Shown piece by piece: positions 1 to 13,000 of a stretch of DNA of 64,000 nucleotides. Within the stretch, counting starts at the first letter, position 1, and each line of letters opens with the position of its first letter. The translations under genes were made by a program, and so were the position numbers. The stretch comes from Phallusia mammillata (lineage: Eukaryota > Chordata > Ascidiacea > Phlebobranchia > Ascidiidae), in contig QLIY01000317.1 in the NCBI GenBank assembly GCA_003260075.1, positions 62,001 through 126,000 of the forward strand, in the 5' to 3' direction. The notes below the pieces were generated by a model that was not told where the DNA came from, searched no databases, and saw nothing but the letters and a program-made list of their open reading frames with translations.

Positions 1-2466
1 GGCGACGGTTTGACTCCTATGTAATATGCTTTTGATTGCTTGGCCCCGAGCCCTTTGTTCGTTGGGGCAAACAAAGTCATCCGTGGTGCATCGCGCGTTC
101 TGAGGTCAACTGAACTTCCACATCAATAAATATTGGAAAAAATTCCATGCGGGTTTATAGGATTCGATTTGTTGACGTCAGTACTGAAAACAGTAATGCC
201 TATTGGATTGTTGTTCTATAAACGTTTTAATTTTCTTCAAATACGTTTTGCAGGATAAAAGGTTTATCGGTTTTTAATGCGTATAGTGGGTGTTTTGCTT
301 CAAAGTGTAATACCACCTATTGTTTGTTTAACGTTTATAATAGAAAAGTCACAAATTTGCTCAACGTTTCGGCTTCTGTACAAAATACTGCAAACAAGTT
401 GAAGAAAGAAAACGTCTGAAATGGAGAGAAATGTACAATGCGTAATATCAGTGCATTTAAGTTTAGCGATTCCAGATTTTTTCACTTTGTTTACATCTCG
501 AAAAGGTAAAAGCGCCGCTAAACATGAAATAGGTCTGTAACAGCGATACTGACGCCAACGCAAAAATTAAAACCAGGATTACACAAAACTGGAATGCAAA
601 GAGGCTACGGACCAACACGTAATATGCAAAGTCATCGATTTAATACAAGCCAAAAGCAGATTACGTCGGGAATTCGAAACAGATCAGGAAAAGCTTTGGT
701 TTGCAATGCAAATACATACACAAACCAAACAAACTTGCGATCTTAAACGCTGGAAGCTTTAAAGTCAATCTGGCAAAGCGTTTTATGAGGAAAGTTCCCA
801 CACAACTAGTAGTTTGGTTGGTTCTTAAACTTGGTACTAAATCAAAGGTTTTACTTATTTAAATCCCAAGAATATGAATGCAAATAAAGGAGAACTAGTT
901 AAGCCACCAGGAGGGACATTAAATTACACCGGATTTAGCCGTCGGAATTTGAAACAAATTGGCTGTTTACGCGTGAATGACTCTAACTAAGCATCGCCAT
1001 CGATCACGCCGACCCAGATGTGAGGGCCTGCAACGGTATAGTGTATTGAGCCCAAGTTCTAAATCCCCACTCATCTCGTTGCACAACAGCTCGGTTAAAT
1101 GCCAGACTGCATTAGCAGCGGTAGAATGATGGAAAGGTCGCTCGCGGCCCCGTCGAAATGATGTATCGTTTACACGCCCAAAGGTGCACCAGCAAAGAGG
1201 CTATTCAAGCATGCGTATACACACAAATACAATCTAAACACCTTGAAGAGGGACAAACAGTCCGGAATGGAGAATATTCGGTCTTACACGTATAATTGCG
1301 TGTACGTTTGACGGTTTTACCTCAGCACAGTTCTGCTGCAAAACAGAACTAACCACAAAAAGTCAAGTCTAAAAACTCGTCCAATGAGAGCAAAATTTCA
1401 AAGGGATCCGTTTAAAAATTGTGCAATAGGTGTAAAATAATTCTCTATAGCCTGATACAACACAAATGCCTGCGAAAGTTTGTTGAAGAGTCTTTGACCG
1501 CAGTAATGAGCTTGAAAAGCTGTTGAAACAATCATTAAATACAATTGCGATAAAGTATGCAGCAGGATTGTAGAAAACCATCAATCATCTACTGACAGAC
1601 TACTAATATCTCATTGCAGTAGCGTAATGCGACACTTCGGATGCAACACTATTTGTTATCAGGGCACCGTCCAATTTCCATTACCCCAAACACAGTTACC
1701 ATGATAGAGGCATGGCATGCTGCAATTATAAGGGTAATTTGGAGTGGTATTTCATAGACAGGCCGGGACGTGGACGCTCCAGTGCCCGTCGGTGACCAGT
1801 GGTTCGTTACTGAGTCAACATTGCCCGGTACTGACCACTGCCTGCTTTCGTCGCACTCGTTTATCAAATTAATGATGCATGTGACAAGACGTTGATGTCT
1901 ACGGTCCGCGCCTTCCTTTATTAAACCAAAACAGTCAGGTTCTTCATATGCATTCAGACCGCGTTGGCCTGGTCAGCTAAGCTAAGGGCAATTAGGCTTA
2001 GAAGTGAAACGGTCCCGGCACATTAGAGATCGGCCAGTTTCTCAGATTTCCCTCGGTTACTCATTGACTGTTAATTTATATATATGTTTAGGATGGCTTT
2101 AACCAGACGCGAGCTAAAGGAAATAGTGCGTCTTTAGGTGTGATACAGACACCCCGACAACTGCAAAGATGCACGTACAGTTGATAAACGATAACAGTGC
2201 TAAGGAAACCAAGATGCAGCCACAAAAGACTGTACGAAAGACTCGGGGCTGTTTAGGGTCACACAAAAATCACTTCACTCTAAAGACACCCAGCAGATAA
2301 TATTATAATATTCGATCCTACATTGTACACGTAATCAACCTCACTCTAAAATGGGTTTTCATGTCATTAACCAACGGTCAATGATGGGTATATAATACAA
2401 TACGGCTTATAAAAAAAGCGATTACAGTTTTACTAAGCGAGTCAACAAACAACTAAAGCTTCTTAC
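1..2466. other. No gene recognised
   Basis: AT-rich DNA with only short chance reading frames and no splice-bounded coding stretch that I would defend. Confidence 0.5.
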
Positions 2467-2645
2467 CTCGTGGTCCGCTGCTCTGTCGGAGGCCGTGCTC
2501 AGGTACTTTTCGTCAGTGGGTCCTTTACCGTGAAAGTTCACGTTTGAGTTCTCTTTGTAGGCGGCACTTTGTGATGCAGCAGCGGTTGTGCCTTCATCGC
2601 GGGACGACTGGTGGCTGACTCGGCCCGGTGGTTCGGTGTAAGCGT
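2467..2645 (-). CDS. Anonymous candidate internal exon (minus strand)
   Basis: 179 nt between a plausible acceptor (tgtgtag) and a strong donor (CACGAG|GTAAGA). It is open for 59 codons with a Ser/Ala/Thr/Glu-rich translation (PPGRVSHQSSRDEGTTAAAS, then GPTDEKYLSTASDRAADHE). Local GC is higher than its surroundings, as for the true exons further right. It resembles a disordered part of a regulatory protein, but no domain is present and no partner exon is identified. Confidence 0.35.
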
Positions 2646-4136
2646 CTACACACATCAGTGAGGGCGGAAGTTAAAACGGATCCGATTTCAGCTGGCAACA
2701 GCACTAATAAGATATCCCGTGTGGCATCGGCATAAACTACCCAAATTTACAATAAACCTGGTCACAATATTTTTGTAACGTCTAGGGATTTTTATGTAGA
2801 CAGTTACAAGACTTAGAAGGCGCGAAATTGCCTTTAGCCGACGACACTTACAAGTAACACGACCCTGTATGATGCTATCATTTGTCATTTCGACATGATA
2901 CACAGCACCGTGGGCGAACCACAAAGACGAAGGTTCGGGATTCAGTTTGCTGTTACCAACCGAGACGCAGCTGCTGGTGTGCTTACGTGAGATTAGGGTT
3001 TAATTTTAATTCATGCGAAAATTTACATTGAGCTCTTCTTGTGCCTGTCTTATTGACATGTCCGTTGGTTGTTAATTATGGACGTTATAGACAACCAAGG
3101 CACATTTTAACCGCAAAATAACCAAATCTCTCCAGTACGTATGTAACGTCTTATGTAACGAAATACGACAACATGTATTGGTAAAAGGGTATGATGGAAA
3201 CATACGTGACGTTTGATCTGTTAAAAACAATATTATTGTTCGTTTTTAATAACTTGAGTAAAAAACCCGGACTTAAAGCTAAAGTATAGGTTTCAAGCAA
3301 AAGTTAATCGAAAATTGCTGAAAAGCAAGCTGATTGAAAATGTAGGTTGACCTACTACGAGAGCTTGATTAAGTAAGCCGCCAGTTGGAACATAAAAAGA
3401 CAGCGGATGTCGGGGAAGGAAAATTAATAAAGGATTGGGCATTAACAACGCTATTTCGAAAGTTCAACGCCGGCAACAATTCTGTACAGGGATTTACCTG
3501 GCCAATATGTCACGTACTCGCAGTGGGTTGAGTTAGGACGGAAGTAGAAAGCTGCAAAAAGCATAAGCGCGATGAGTGAAAGTTATTGCCAGCCATACAG
3601 ATGAAAAAAGCTTTCAAACAACAACATGCAATATATATCAGATATTAAAAGTCACACAACTCCCAGCAACGCGTTTACCCGAATACGTACAACATCGATC
3701 GCGCTTGCTTCTGACTGATGTCATGGTCGAGAAACATGGGCGCAATATGACTTAGAGATATTACATTTCATTCGATATCAAATTGTCGTATATGACAGTT
3801 CTGTAATTTTGTGTTGCAGTGTGCTTCGGAAGAAAACCTGATCACACAGATACAAATTAAAAAATTTAATATTTCTGTGAGGAATATTAAGTAATGGTAT
3901 AGATCAGGTACTTACTAAAACTGAACAAAAACACGTTTTATACATGATTAATTTGACGTTCTTTAAACAACAGTGGATTTGTAAGTGTCACATTAGGGCA
4001 TAAGACCATTTTAACTGCCATGTTTACCAGAAGAAATTGTTCCCGCAATATAGGTTGCGAACAAAACACGTTTCTCAACTTCTAATGTACACTATAGGGT
4101 AAATTTCTTGAGGTTTAAAAGTTGATTTCTCCACTC
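2646..4136. other. No gene recognised
   Basis: AT-rich, stops in all frames at short intervals, no repeat structure seen. Confidence 0.5.
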
Positions 4137-4330
4137 AGGTAGGGTCGCGCCTCGTTGACAACAGACGACGCAAAGTAAATTACTTCACCGCAGCAAATAC
4201 ACCAAAATCCGGCGGAACGCAATACACCCTTCGGATTGCACCAGTGACCAACCGAAGCGGCGCTAAGAGGTCCTCGGGTGCTACCTATACCGTCTACAAT
4301 GGAGTGAGAAAAATGTCGACGCTATTTTAA
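4137..4330 (+). CDS. Anonymous candidate terminal exon (plus strand)
   Basis: Follows an excellent acceptor (gatttctccactcag) and stays open for about 64 codons to TAA at 4328-4330. It contains VDNRRRKVNYFTAANTPKSG and TYTVYNGVRKMSTLF. It has no ATG near its start, so it would need an upstream exon that I cannot point to. Basic and GC-rich relative to the flanks; family not recognised. Confidence 0.3.
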
Positions 4331-6539
4331 GCTATGTCGGCGAGTGCCCGCCTAATGTAGTGTGGTTGACATTGCCAAGTGCCGTGGAACAACAACAATC
4401 GGTCGCCATTACAAAACACAAACAATTGAATCGGTGTGATCACTGCCGCCGCTGTTACACAAAGCCCCTGGCCCTGAGTGGGCGCCATGACGTCATATGG
4501 TTGGGTGTTCACGGCATATTGGACTCAAATAGAAATTTAATGTAATCCATCGAATTTGCGTGTTAGACTTGGGCGGGAAGGGGTTAATGGGGCTACTTGT
4601 TCATGTTTTTGCAGGTAGCTGGTGGGATTGCACACAGTGTCAAACACAAATTAGTATTTATATAGTTTATCTATCTCTTCTGGTGCAAAGTGTGAAAGAA
4701 CACATTTTCCAAACCTCTTTTTTATATTTTGGATTGGGTGCGCAAAGCTAATTACCGTGGCTTGTGTAACACCGTGAGATTTTTTAGGAAAACCTTTTTA
4801 GGAAAGGTTTGTATATATGTACTATTTCGAACCGTATTCTTAGTTGGTATTTCACCACAAAACTGGATCAAGTATGGCACCTAAATGTACAACAGGCAGC
4901 AATCCCAACGTTGTTAATCACGACCCGTGTATAAACATCTACATCTTAAAATCTTTATAGACAACAACAAGGCATCGATATTCTCTTAAGGGTGTGTAGG
5001 GGTGCTTCGCCCTAAGCCCAAGAGATTCGCTAACGCGTGAACAAGTGGCGGCTGGCCAAGCCAAGCGGGGGAAGCAATGTCAACACACTCGCCTCTCCGA
5101 ACACCTGGCCAGAAGAGCCTTGGTACAGAGCATCCTATGTACATATCGCTGCACTCTTGAGAGCTAATTTGCTCTTATCTCGTAATAAATGGCAAGGATT
5201 GGTGTTTGTTGTTACAACGGTGGAACTGCCCTTGCCTTATGGGCGTTGTATAAGTGATGGGGACACAAAAACTGCTAAAATTTTAGGCAAAAAATACTCT
5301 GTACTCTTAGAATTCTTTCCCCTGGGCACGCTTCTACAGTTCGTGTATATTCGCAAAAATGACTGCCGAAAACTATTTAAAAAATGTATCCTAACGCTAT
5401 ACCATGGAGAATGGCTAGCACAAAAGGGTTGGTAACTTTAAGAAAGCATGAAAAAAATCATTTTATACTTCCACTCTATACTAGTTTTTCGGTTATAATA
5501 AACGGAATTTTATCCAAAAGACTCAACTTGCATCTGTTCCCAAAAAACGGGCAAACCTCTTTTGCAACAAACATTGACATTTGCAGCTCATAACCTGTAT
5601 GCATTCGCCTGTTTATCTCAATCCATCATCTACCTCCGTGGTGGCCTGACGAAGATATGACACAACTCTGGCATTCTCTCGTCAATCACCACGAATAAGC
5701 CAATCCATCAAAACATAGATGAATTATGGATATATCTGGCTGAGCCGCGATGATCGATTAATTGCATTTTGGACGCTCCATTATCTCAACGCCACAAAAT
5801 CCTACACAAAGGTGCATATCCTGCTAGAAAGTCTAGCTTTATATCCAAAGACGATTCCTTACTATGTGAGTGATATGTGCTTGAATAAAACATGACGGCT
5901 AGGAGGTGAATTTAATTGCGGCTTTGCGGTCTTTAGGTGCGATTACAGATACCGTTACAGTGGATCCTTTCTATCGATTTCATGACAAAATTTGGACGAA
6001 AATTTAAGGGCGACCGTATTTTAAGTGGCCAAGGCGTGAACATGGGTGTGTGTTATAAATCAGGACAAAAGAATTTGAATATCTAAGAAAAATGATTTAA
6101 ACAATATCAGAACAGTTCCTCTTACATTTATACATGTGGAAGGTTTTATTGAATTATTCACAATGTTATTGTATATTTTCTTTCGTGCCCTGTTAATTAA
6201 CAAAACTGGAACAAATTTAGTTTATTGCAGACGTATTGTATTGGTTATTTGTGTATCCTGTTTAATATAAGTCAGCCAAATTTTCTCTACTCTGTTTCAC
6301 GAGAGAAACAAACATACGCTCTTTTACGCAAGCGACAAACCCCACGCCAAGAGAAACATTTCAAATATTCATGAAACCGTTAGGCGCTTGTCACTTCTTG
6401 AATTTGCCAGTCACATATTTTCATGCAATATTGAAAGGTCGTGCACATGCAAACACCACAATCAAGTCTGGACAAGCTATGCATGCAAAGTTAGATGTCG
6501 TAAATGAGATACCTATAGTAAACAAGAAACTCTATTAAA
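4331..6539. other. No gene recognised; weak GC-richer patches
   Basis: 4340-4512 is open on both strands and 5037-5435 is open for 132 codons on the plus strand, but compositions drift into AT-rich low-quality frames and no domain is visible. Confidence 0.4.
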
Positions 6540-6785
6540 CTTTTCAGTAACCTGGACTGGAGCTCTCCGATCCAGTTGCTCGGATCCGGTTTGAGCCTTC
6601 ACTATCCATGGATCTTCGTTTGGTTGCACTGCCACTCGCGAGCCCGGAGTCCGTGCTGTTACTCCGAGTATCCGGGTTCGAATCCCGCTGACTCCGTGTC
6701 GGTGTATTTTCAATTGATAAGCTGTTGGAAAACTTGCTTCCAGACTGATCGACTGGTGTTTTTTGTTTTGTAAGTCTGAAGTAAA
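6540..6785. repeat. Candidate tRNA-derived SINE
   Basis: Contains a near-perfect polymerase III B box, GGGTTCGAATCCCG, at about 6674-6687. Upstream, TTGGTTGCACTGCCACTCG could act as a degenerate A box at about the right distance. No complete cloverleaf with a paired acceptor stem is evident, so it is not called as a tRNA gene. Boundaries are approximate. Confidence 0.3.
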
Positions 6786-7970
6786 AAGTGTTATAGCTTT
6801 ACTCATTTACTAAATCGGTGGTTCTTAACTTTTTAGCTTCGTTACCGCTGACAGAACCAGAAATGTTTCTATATTTACTTCTTTTTCAAAAACCGTAACT
6901 ATTATGTCACAAAAGGATGACGTCACATAAATAAAACATGGCATTGTAATTAACCCTTGAAGAAGTTAAATTACTCACAAGCTGGGAACCAGTATAGTGT
7001 TTAAAATTAAAAAAAAATGTTAGATATAGTAGATAAAACAACGCACTGAATTTTTAACAAACTTTTTCCCACCTTGCTTTGACTTTGACCTGGCCCTTCG
7101 TCGCTGGCGATTCGTCACCAGAGACGCATTTCACTGTGTTGACTTCTTCGTTAGATCCAAAATCGCTGGTACGGTCGTAGGGCATGTTGCTATAAGCTCA
7201 AGAGACTTGCGTAATCCCCTTGGCGTTGATGCTAAAGCGGGACGACCCTCACAGCAGTTTCCGATGCATTAAGTGGAGGAGTGCTTTTGTTTTGTTTAGG
7301 ATAATCAAGTAGATTGCAATGTCAACAATTCGCATGTGTGCTTTGGAAATAGCAGTTAGATTGTCATGGTACGGTAAACCTGATTTGGTGCTAGAAAATA
7401 TGAAAAAAACAAGTTTTTTGTTAAAGGCACATATTATTCATAAATATTCTACATTACCAATTCATAAAACCATGTTTGTATTTACTAATAAAATTGATTT
7501 CATTTCTGGATTAGAGGTAAAAACCTATATGACGTGGACAGTATAAAATTTATATCCACAGCGCTGTGACAGCACTTGCTCAAATACATTTCTCCGTCAG
7601 GTGTGCATCCAACCAGGTTATACGCTGCGAGAAAGCTAATCTATCGTGATCAGCAATTACTGAGGAATCAACAGTGATAAGAAGGAGTATTGCGCGTCTC
7701 ATTAACCCCAGGTATATCGCTAAGGTGTGATCTCGTTAGCATAAAAGCGATAAGCAACAGGTGTAGGTTTGAACAGGGCTAATTTGAAAGTTGACTTTAG
7801 CACACGATGGAGGGTATTCGCTGCGGGCGTCTGATGTTAATTACATACTCCATAACCCAATAACGACGCTTTTAGCAAGCCGATGTTAATCAATAACATA
7901 CCTAGGATGCTGCAAACCTATCACACCAAATCTGTTTTATCATGTAGGTTAGGCATATTATACCTATAGC

Positions 7971-8447
7971 CAGGATTGCCATGCCGTCCTTATTTCTAAG
8001 ATTTGTCCTTATTTTGAAGGGCTGTGTCAGAAAAGTTCATTGTCCTTATTTCTAAGAAATGTCCTTATTTTTGACTTGAGTCCTTTTTTTGTCTTATTTT
8101 CAACAATTATGAGTCAAATTCCTGCTACAAGTAAAAGTAAACCTAGACCTGAGCTGTTGTAAGATGCATAGTCAAATCCCTGCTACAAGTAAAAGTAAAC
8201 CTAGACCTGAGCTGTTACCTTCTACATAGATAGTGAAACTATAGACCCGGCCTGTTGTGAGATGCACTAAGTATTTTCTATGAACAACCAGTTGCTGGAA
8301 CAGATTGTTTCTGGCCAAAATATTGCAAATGATATGCCAAGACTCGTAAAAATGCAAAGATTTGTACAAAAACGTTTGTTTCGTTTCGCATAAAAAATTA
8401 ATTTTTCGGTTGTCCTTATTTTTGGTTTCAAGTCGATGGGAACCCTG
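7971..8447. mobile_element. hAT-like MITE, 477 bp, with an internal tandem repeat
   Basis: Left end CAGGATTGCCATG, right end the inverse of CAGGGTTCCCATC (11 of 13 positions match). It is flanked by the 8-bp direct repeat CCTATAGC at 7963-7970 and 8448-8455. No transposase is visible. The motif GTCCTTATTT recurs several times near both ends, and a 58-bp unit is repeated at 8113-8170 and 8171-8228. Confidence 0.85.
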
Positions 8448-9924
8448 CCTATAGCCATATCTCATTTAAAATACCCGCAATTGCTTCTAACAAAAACGAA
8501 ACAAAACGGTCCGTTTGTTCAATTTTGTTTGTAACATATGCTCTGAAATAGAACTAAAAATATTATTTACTGAAGTCAAAACCTGGTTTTTAGTACCAGC
8601 TAAAAGTTACGCGATCATTGACCGGTGGTAACGTGCTATATCCATAAACATTACACGGTTTTATGTTAAGTACGGGCGTTCACCGCAGTTTCACACTTAA
8701 CCTTACCACGGTGGCAAGATCAGACGTACTACAAAACGGCAACAAATCTGTTTTAACTAATCGCGTTAACCTTCATTTGAATGTATCAATTTCGACTTGA
8801 AACGACTGCCTGTGTTGTAGCCTTCAATTACGGTCAGCGCGACGGCATGTTTCCCAAGAGGCTGTCTTACATAGCAGGTAATTAGCTTTGTATGTGACTG
8901 ACCCCTGGAACTAATCCGTCTGCGCCGATGATCGGAACCAATCACAACCGTGTATTATTTGCGGATCACTTTTTGACCGCCTATGTGCCGGTGGCCCCGA
9001 ACCAGCGAGAACCAAGTGGCCAATCTGCTGCCGCGGCGTGCAAGGTCAATTGAGGCTAAACGGACAATACAATTTTACAAGGCGTTACATTTGCTCACAA
9101 GTATATGATAGGGCTTAAGGCGTGTTACGTCAGGTATGCCAAACAAAGAGTTATAGCAGTTCAAATCAATCAAACGAAAAAAGTTTAGGTGTCTTTAGGA
9201 TAAAAACAGGTGTCACATTAGCCCTCACTACATGGGCACATATTTGCGTGTGCGCTTTCATTTAAAAACAATGCAAAAACTGTGCGTTTACAGACAATCC
9301 TAAATAACCAGGTATATATATCGCACCTTTCTGACTGTTAATTTTTTTGTCTCTTATGACATTTCTGTCATGCAACCTAAAATTTCAAAGGCCTTAGCAT
9401 GTAGCAATAAATAAATTCGTTCCGCAAAATCACGCTAATCCTCAGCCTACAAATGCCTAACAATCCTAAGTTCTTTCTCCACACCATGAAAGCACAGTCG
9501 CTTGATCGACACCGAATACCACAGACAGGTCAGATTTTTACATGGTTACGGTTGCGATACATCCCATGATCGGACGTAAATCCTCCGGTGGCTTAGGCCG
9601 GTTTGACGCACTACGTTTATTTTACCAACAACGGACGTGGCTCGCTGCTGTGTTTTTAATACAGGAATTTAACTTCACAGAATGACACTGTTTCGCTACA
9701 AAACATTGTGGATATTCAACATAAATAGCAATACATGGGGAAGACCTAGTAATTACCTCAGCGATTATATTAAATTGACTGGCGTTGTCAACGATTTGTA
9801 CAGCAGTGTAACAACTATAGTAACCTCTTGCTTATAGTTAGGCTGCGGTTGTTTACTATCAATGACCAGATAACTTAAATAAGTACAAGCTGCCTAAAAA
9901 TAATGCCAAAAAAATACAAAAAAA

Positions 9925-10010
<86 letters not shown>
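9925..10010. repeat. Homopolymer of 86 G
   Basis: Uninterrupted G run preceded by short A runs. On the minus strand it opens a long polyproline frame that has no coding support. It may be a true G-tract or a sequencing or assembly filler like the shorter G-runs elsewhere in the window. Confidence 0.95.
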
Positions 10011-10011
<1 letters not shown>

Positions 10012-13000
10012 AAGATCGCAGCGACCATTGACTACCATATATACTGATTAGCCTTAGCTCTGCACATGGTCCTTGAAACAATAATAATACGTTCTTGCAG
10101 TCATTTAGGTAACAACAATCGATATAAGCTCAGCTTTCAATTCCAGAACACGATTGCCGCTAATCCTTGCATCGTTAAAACGTCCACACGAAAAGATTTA
10201 GTCTGACACTCGAGAACAACAGTTGCTTGCGCTGTAAAACTGGAACGTCAGAAAATTGTCACCAAACTAAGCGAAGACGGCGTCAAGTTGCCTTAAAGAT
10301 CAAGTTGCTCGAGTATTGCAAGCGATTTGACGCAGACAACGCTACCGGTAATTACGGCTTACTTCAGAGAGCCAGACGATTCAATCTTATATTAAATCAT
10401 CTCTAGAGCTTAACGCTTGTCTTCAGTGGCTATAAGTGCGGATAGTCCTGCACACCACATAACACTTGAACAAATAAATCCAGAATATCAACTTCCATTT
10501 GTTTCCACCAAGAACTGTAATCCAAGCCTGGCTTTAAAGTTATGACTGACTGTTCTTGGGGAACTTACGTTGTCTTGCGTAAAGAATGGAGATTAATGTA
10601 GCTTACCAAGTTTCTGATGCATACTTAATTTCGAACCTTTTTCAACGCGTTCTTCCTCTCGCTATTGGTCCAAAGCTAAAATGTTTTCCCTTCCTTCAGG
10701 CACGTTGTGTAACAGACAGAGAATGGATTCCACGTGCGTGCCAAATATGCAATCTACTTGCCGAATCGGCTTAATTCAGATCCGATGACAAAGTACCCTG
10801 AAGGCTTGCAGAGCAGCTGATAAGTTAAGAGATTGCATCAGGTGAGCTGTCCACCTTTTTTGTTTTGCCTTGCTTTTCTCGACACGCCTAACACAGGCCA
10901 TCAACAAATTAGCCAGTATTAACAAACACGCAAAATAATTCAAATAATTAAATTCAAAAAAAGAAAAAAATCAACAAATAAACACGGCTTAAAACGTTTT
11001 GGCATGAACTTGAAATATTCAACAACAGATGAGGCTCATAACAAATGGGAGACTATATGAGCTAGTTGATAAATTTCCCAAGCAACTCAATTAAGCACCA
11101 GGAGCATTTGATATATTGCGTCGGAGTTTTTTCAAACCAAGCGCAGATGTTTCAACTTGAATACAAAGCTGATTGCGAGCTGTGATAACGATCAATGCGA
11201 CCAAGCCGACGGACCCGGAGGCACAAGCATGCCTTGCGTTCGCGCCGTATTGATATAAACATCGTCCTTCAAATCAGTAGGCTAACCGCGACCTGCTCAC
11301 AACTAAGTACTATCGGCTTCTATTTATAATTTTGCAGCCTTGTTTGTTTCATTGGTGGCCTATAATGAAATAGAATGGTAAATTATTAAGTGCAGGGTCA
11401 GTATGAACAATCGTGATTTGTTTTGCACGTAAAAAGCACTATGATTTTTTTTATCGTTAAGACGTACGAAGGTAAGTAAACGTATATGTTTCGATGAAGA
11501 ATATTTCCGTCCCAAAACAATCTTATAGATTGTTACTTAAGGACATTAGTGTGAACCAAATTTTATAGAGGCAATATGCCATGGCTTTTAATTTTATGTC
11601 AAATATTTCAATGAATGACCCTACTTTTAAAAGAAACAGAATTTAAATACTCGTACAAACAAGTGTGTTTCAAACATCAGCGCATATAGCAAAGTTCAGT
11701 CGCTGTCATTCACATACTGTAAAAAAATCCTAGATGTACAAGAAAAGAAGATACAGGCCAGTGTCTCGAAACAATAAACACTTTACGTTTCATCATCGAG
11801 TTCTCTTTGGGCTACATAGGTAGGCATAAAAGCAAGAACACTTATCCTACAAACGTGTGCAATTTTAAACCAACCGACAGCAAATTGTCAATGCCAAAGC
11901 ACTTGAAATTGAAGGTAATCGTCGGTTGTAAGTCATTCGTGGCTTAAGATAAACCTTCAACCACCCAAGATGACAATTCGGAAAGTGGCGAAGCCCAAAA
12001 CTGGCGTGTTACATTTCAACACCACACATTTCTTTTACAAAATACACATTATTTTCTTGCTTTAAAGGTGTCTATGACTTTCACTTCAGGTCTTTCCACT
12101 CTCGCAGGAAAACAATGTACGTTGGAGACTGGCTGCAAATGATTGTAAACTATATGTTTGAACCTTTGTTAAAAGTCAACCAACTAATTTTAAGACATAG
12201 TTTGTCATCCCCAACCACAAAAATGTGTATCTCTATTGTATTCCATATTATCAAGCCACAAAATTTTAACACTGAACTTAACAAACCACCATCTCCAACA
12301 ATCATCTGCATTTATGAACATTGAGACTATTCTCTTGGGAATTGCTGACCAATTGCTTTATCGCCGCTATTGATGAGTGGAAGATGCAGAAACTAACCAC
12401 TTTATTATGGATCTGAAGCACGGTTTTACAATTTGTGCAATTTGACTTTTTAGGGAAAGGACATTTAAACCGACAAAATTGGACAGTTTCTTCTACGAAA
12501 AGAGTATGTGAAAATTGTAAACTAGAAAATATCCGGTACGGAACAAGTTTATGCTCTAATTCACGACTATGGCATTCTATATACGTTTGCTGGATACAAT
12601 TGCTGATGTATTTTGGGCAGGAAGCCTTTAACTTACAAAGGTATTCATTAGTTGCTCAGCAAAAAAATGCACAAACAGCAAATATTATCCAAAACTAAAG
12701 CATCCTGAGGTGAAAGGTTACGTGCCTACGTATCGCAACAGCACATCGGCGGAGTCATTACAAGGCCGGTAAAGTAGCCAACAACAAACAACGCTTGAAG
12801 ATTTGCGCGGGGCTGCCTACAACAAACCGGTAAAGAAATAAAAACGGCATTAGTGCGGCGTCGATAATCAGATACCTATCAACACTGCAAGATCGTGGTT
12901 TTGTGGTATTTCGTGACGATTAGTCAAGGTATTGCGATATCACTAAAACGCATTACTGTAGATTTATCAAAGTTCGGTACAGCAAGATATAGTTTTTGGC

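Noticed and set aside
6660..6700. A tRNA gene
   Set aside because: A B box is present but no paired acceptor stem or anticodon arm can be drawn; kept only as a SINE candidate.
9875..10081. Minus-strand frame with a long polyproline tract
   Set aside because: It exists only because of the 86-G homopolymer; the flanks show no coding character.
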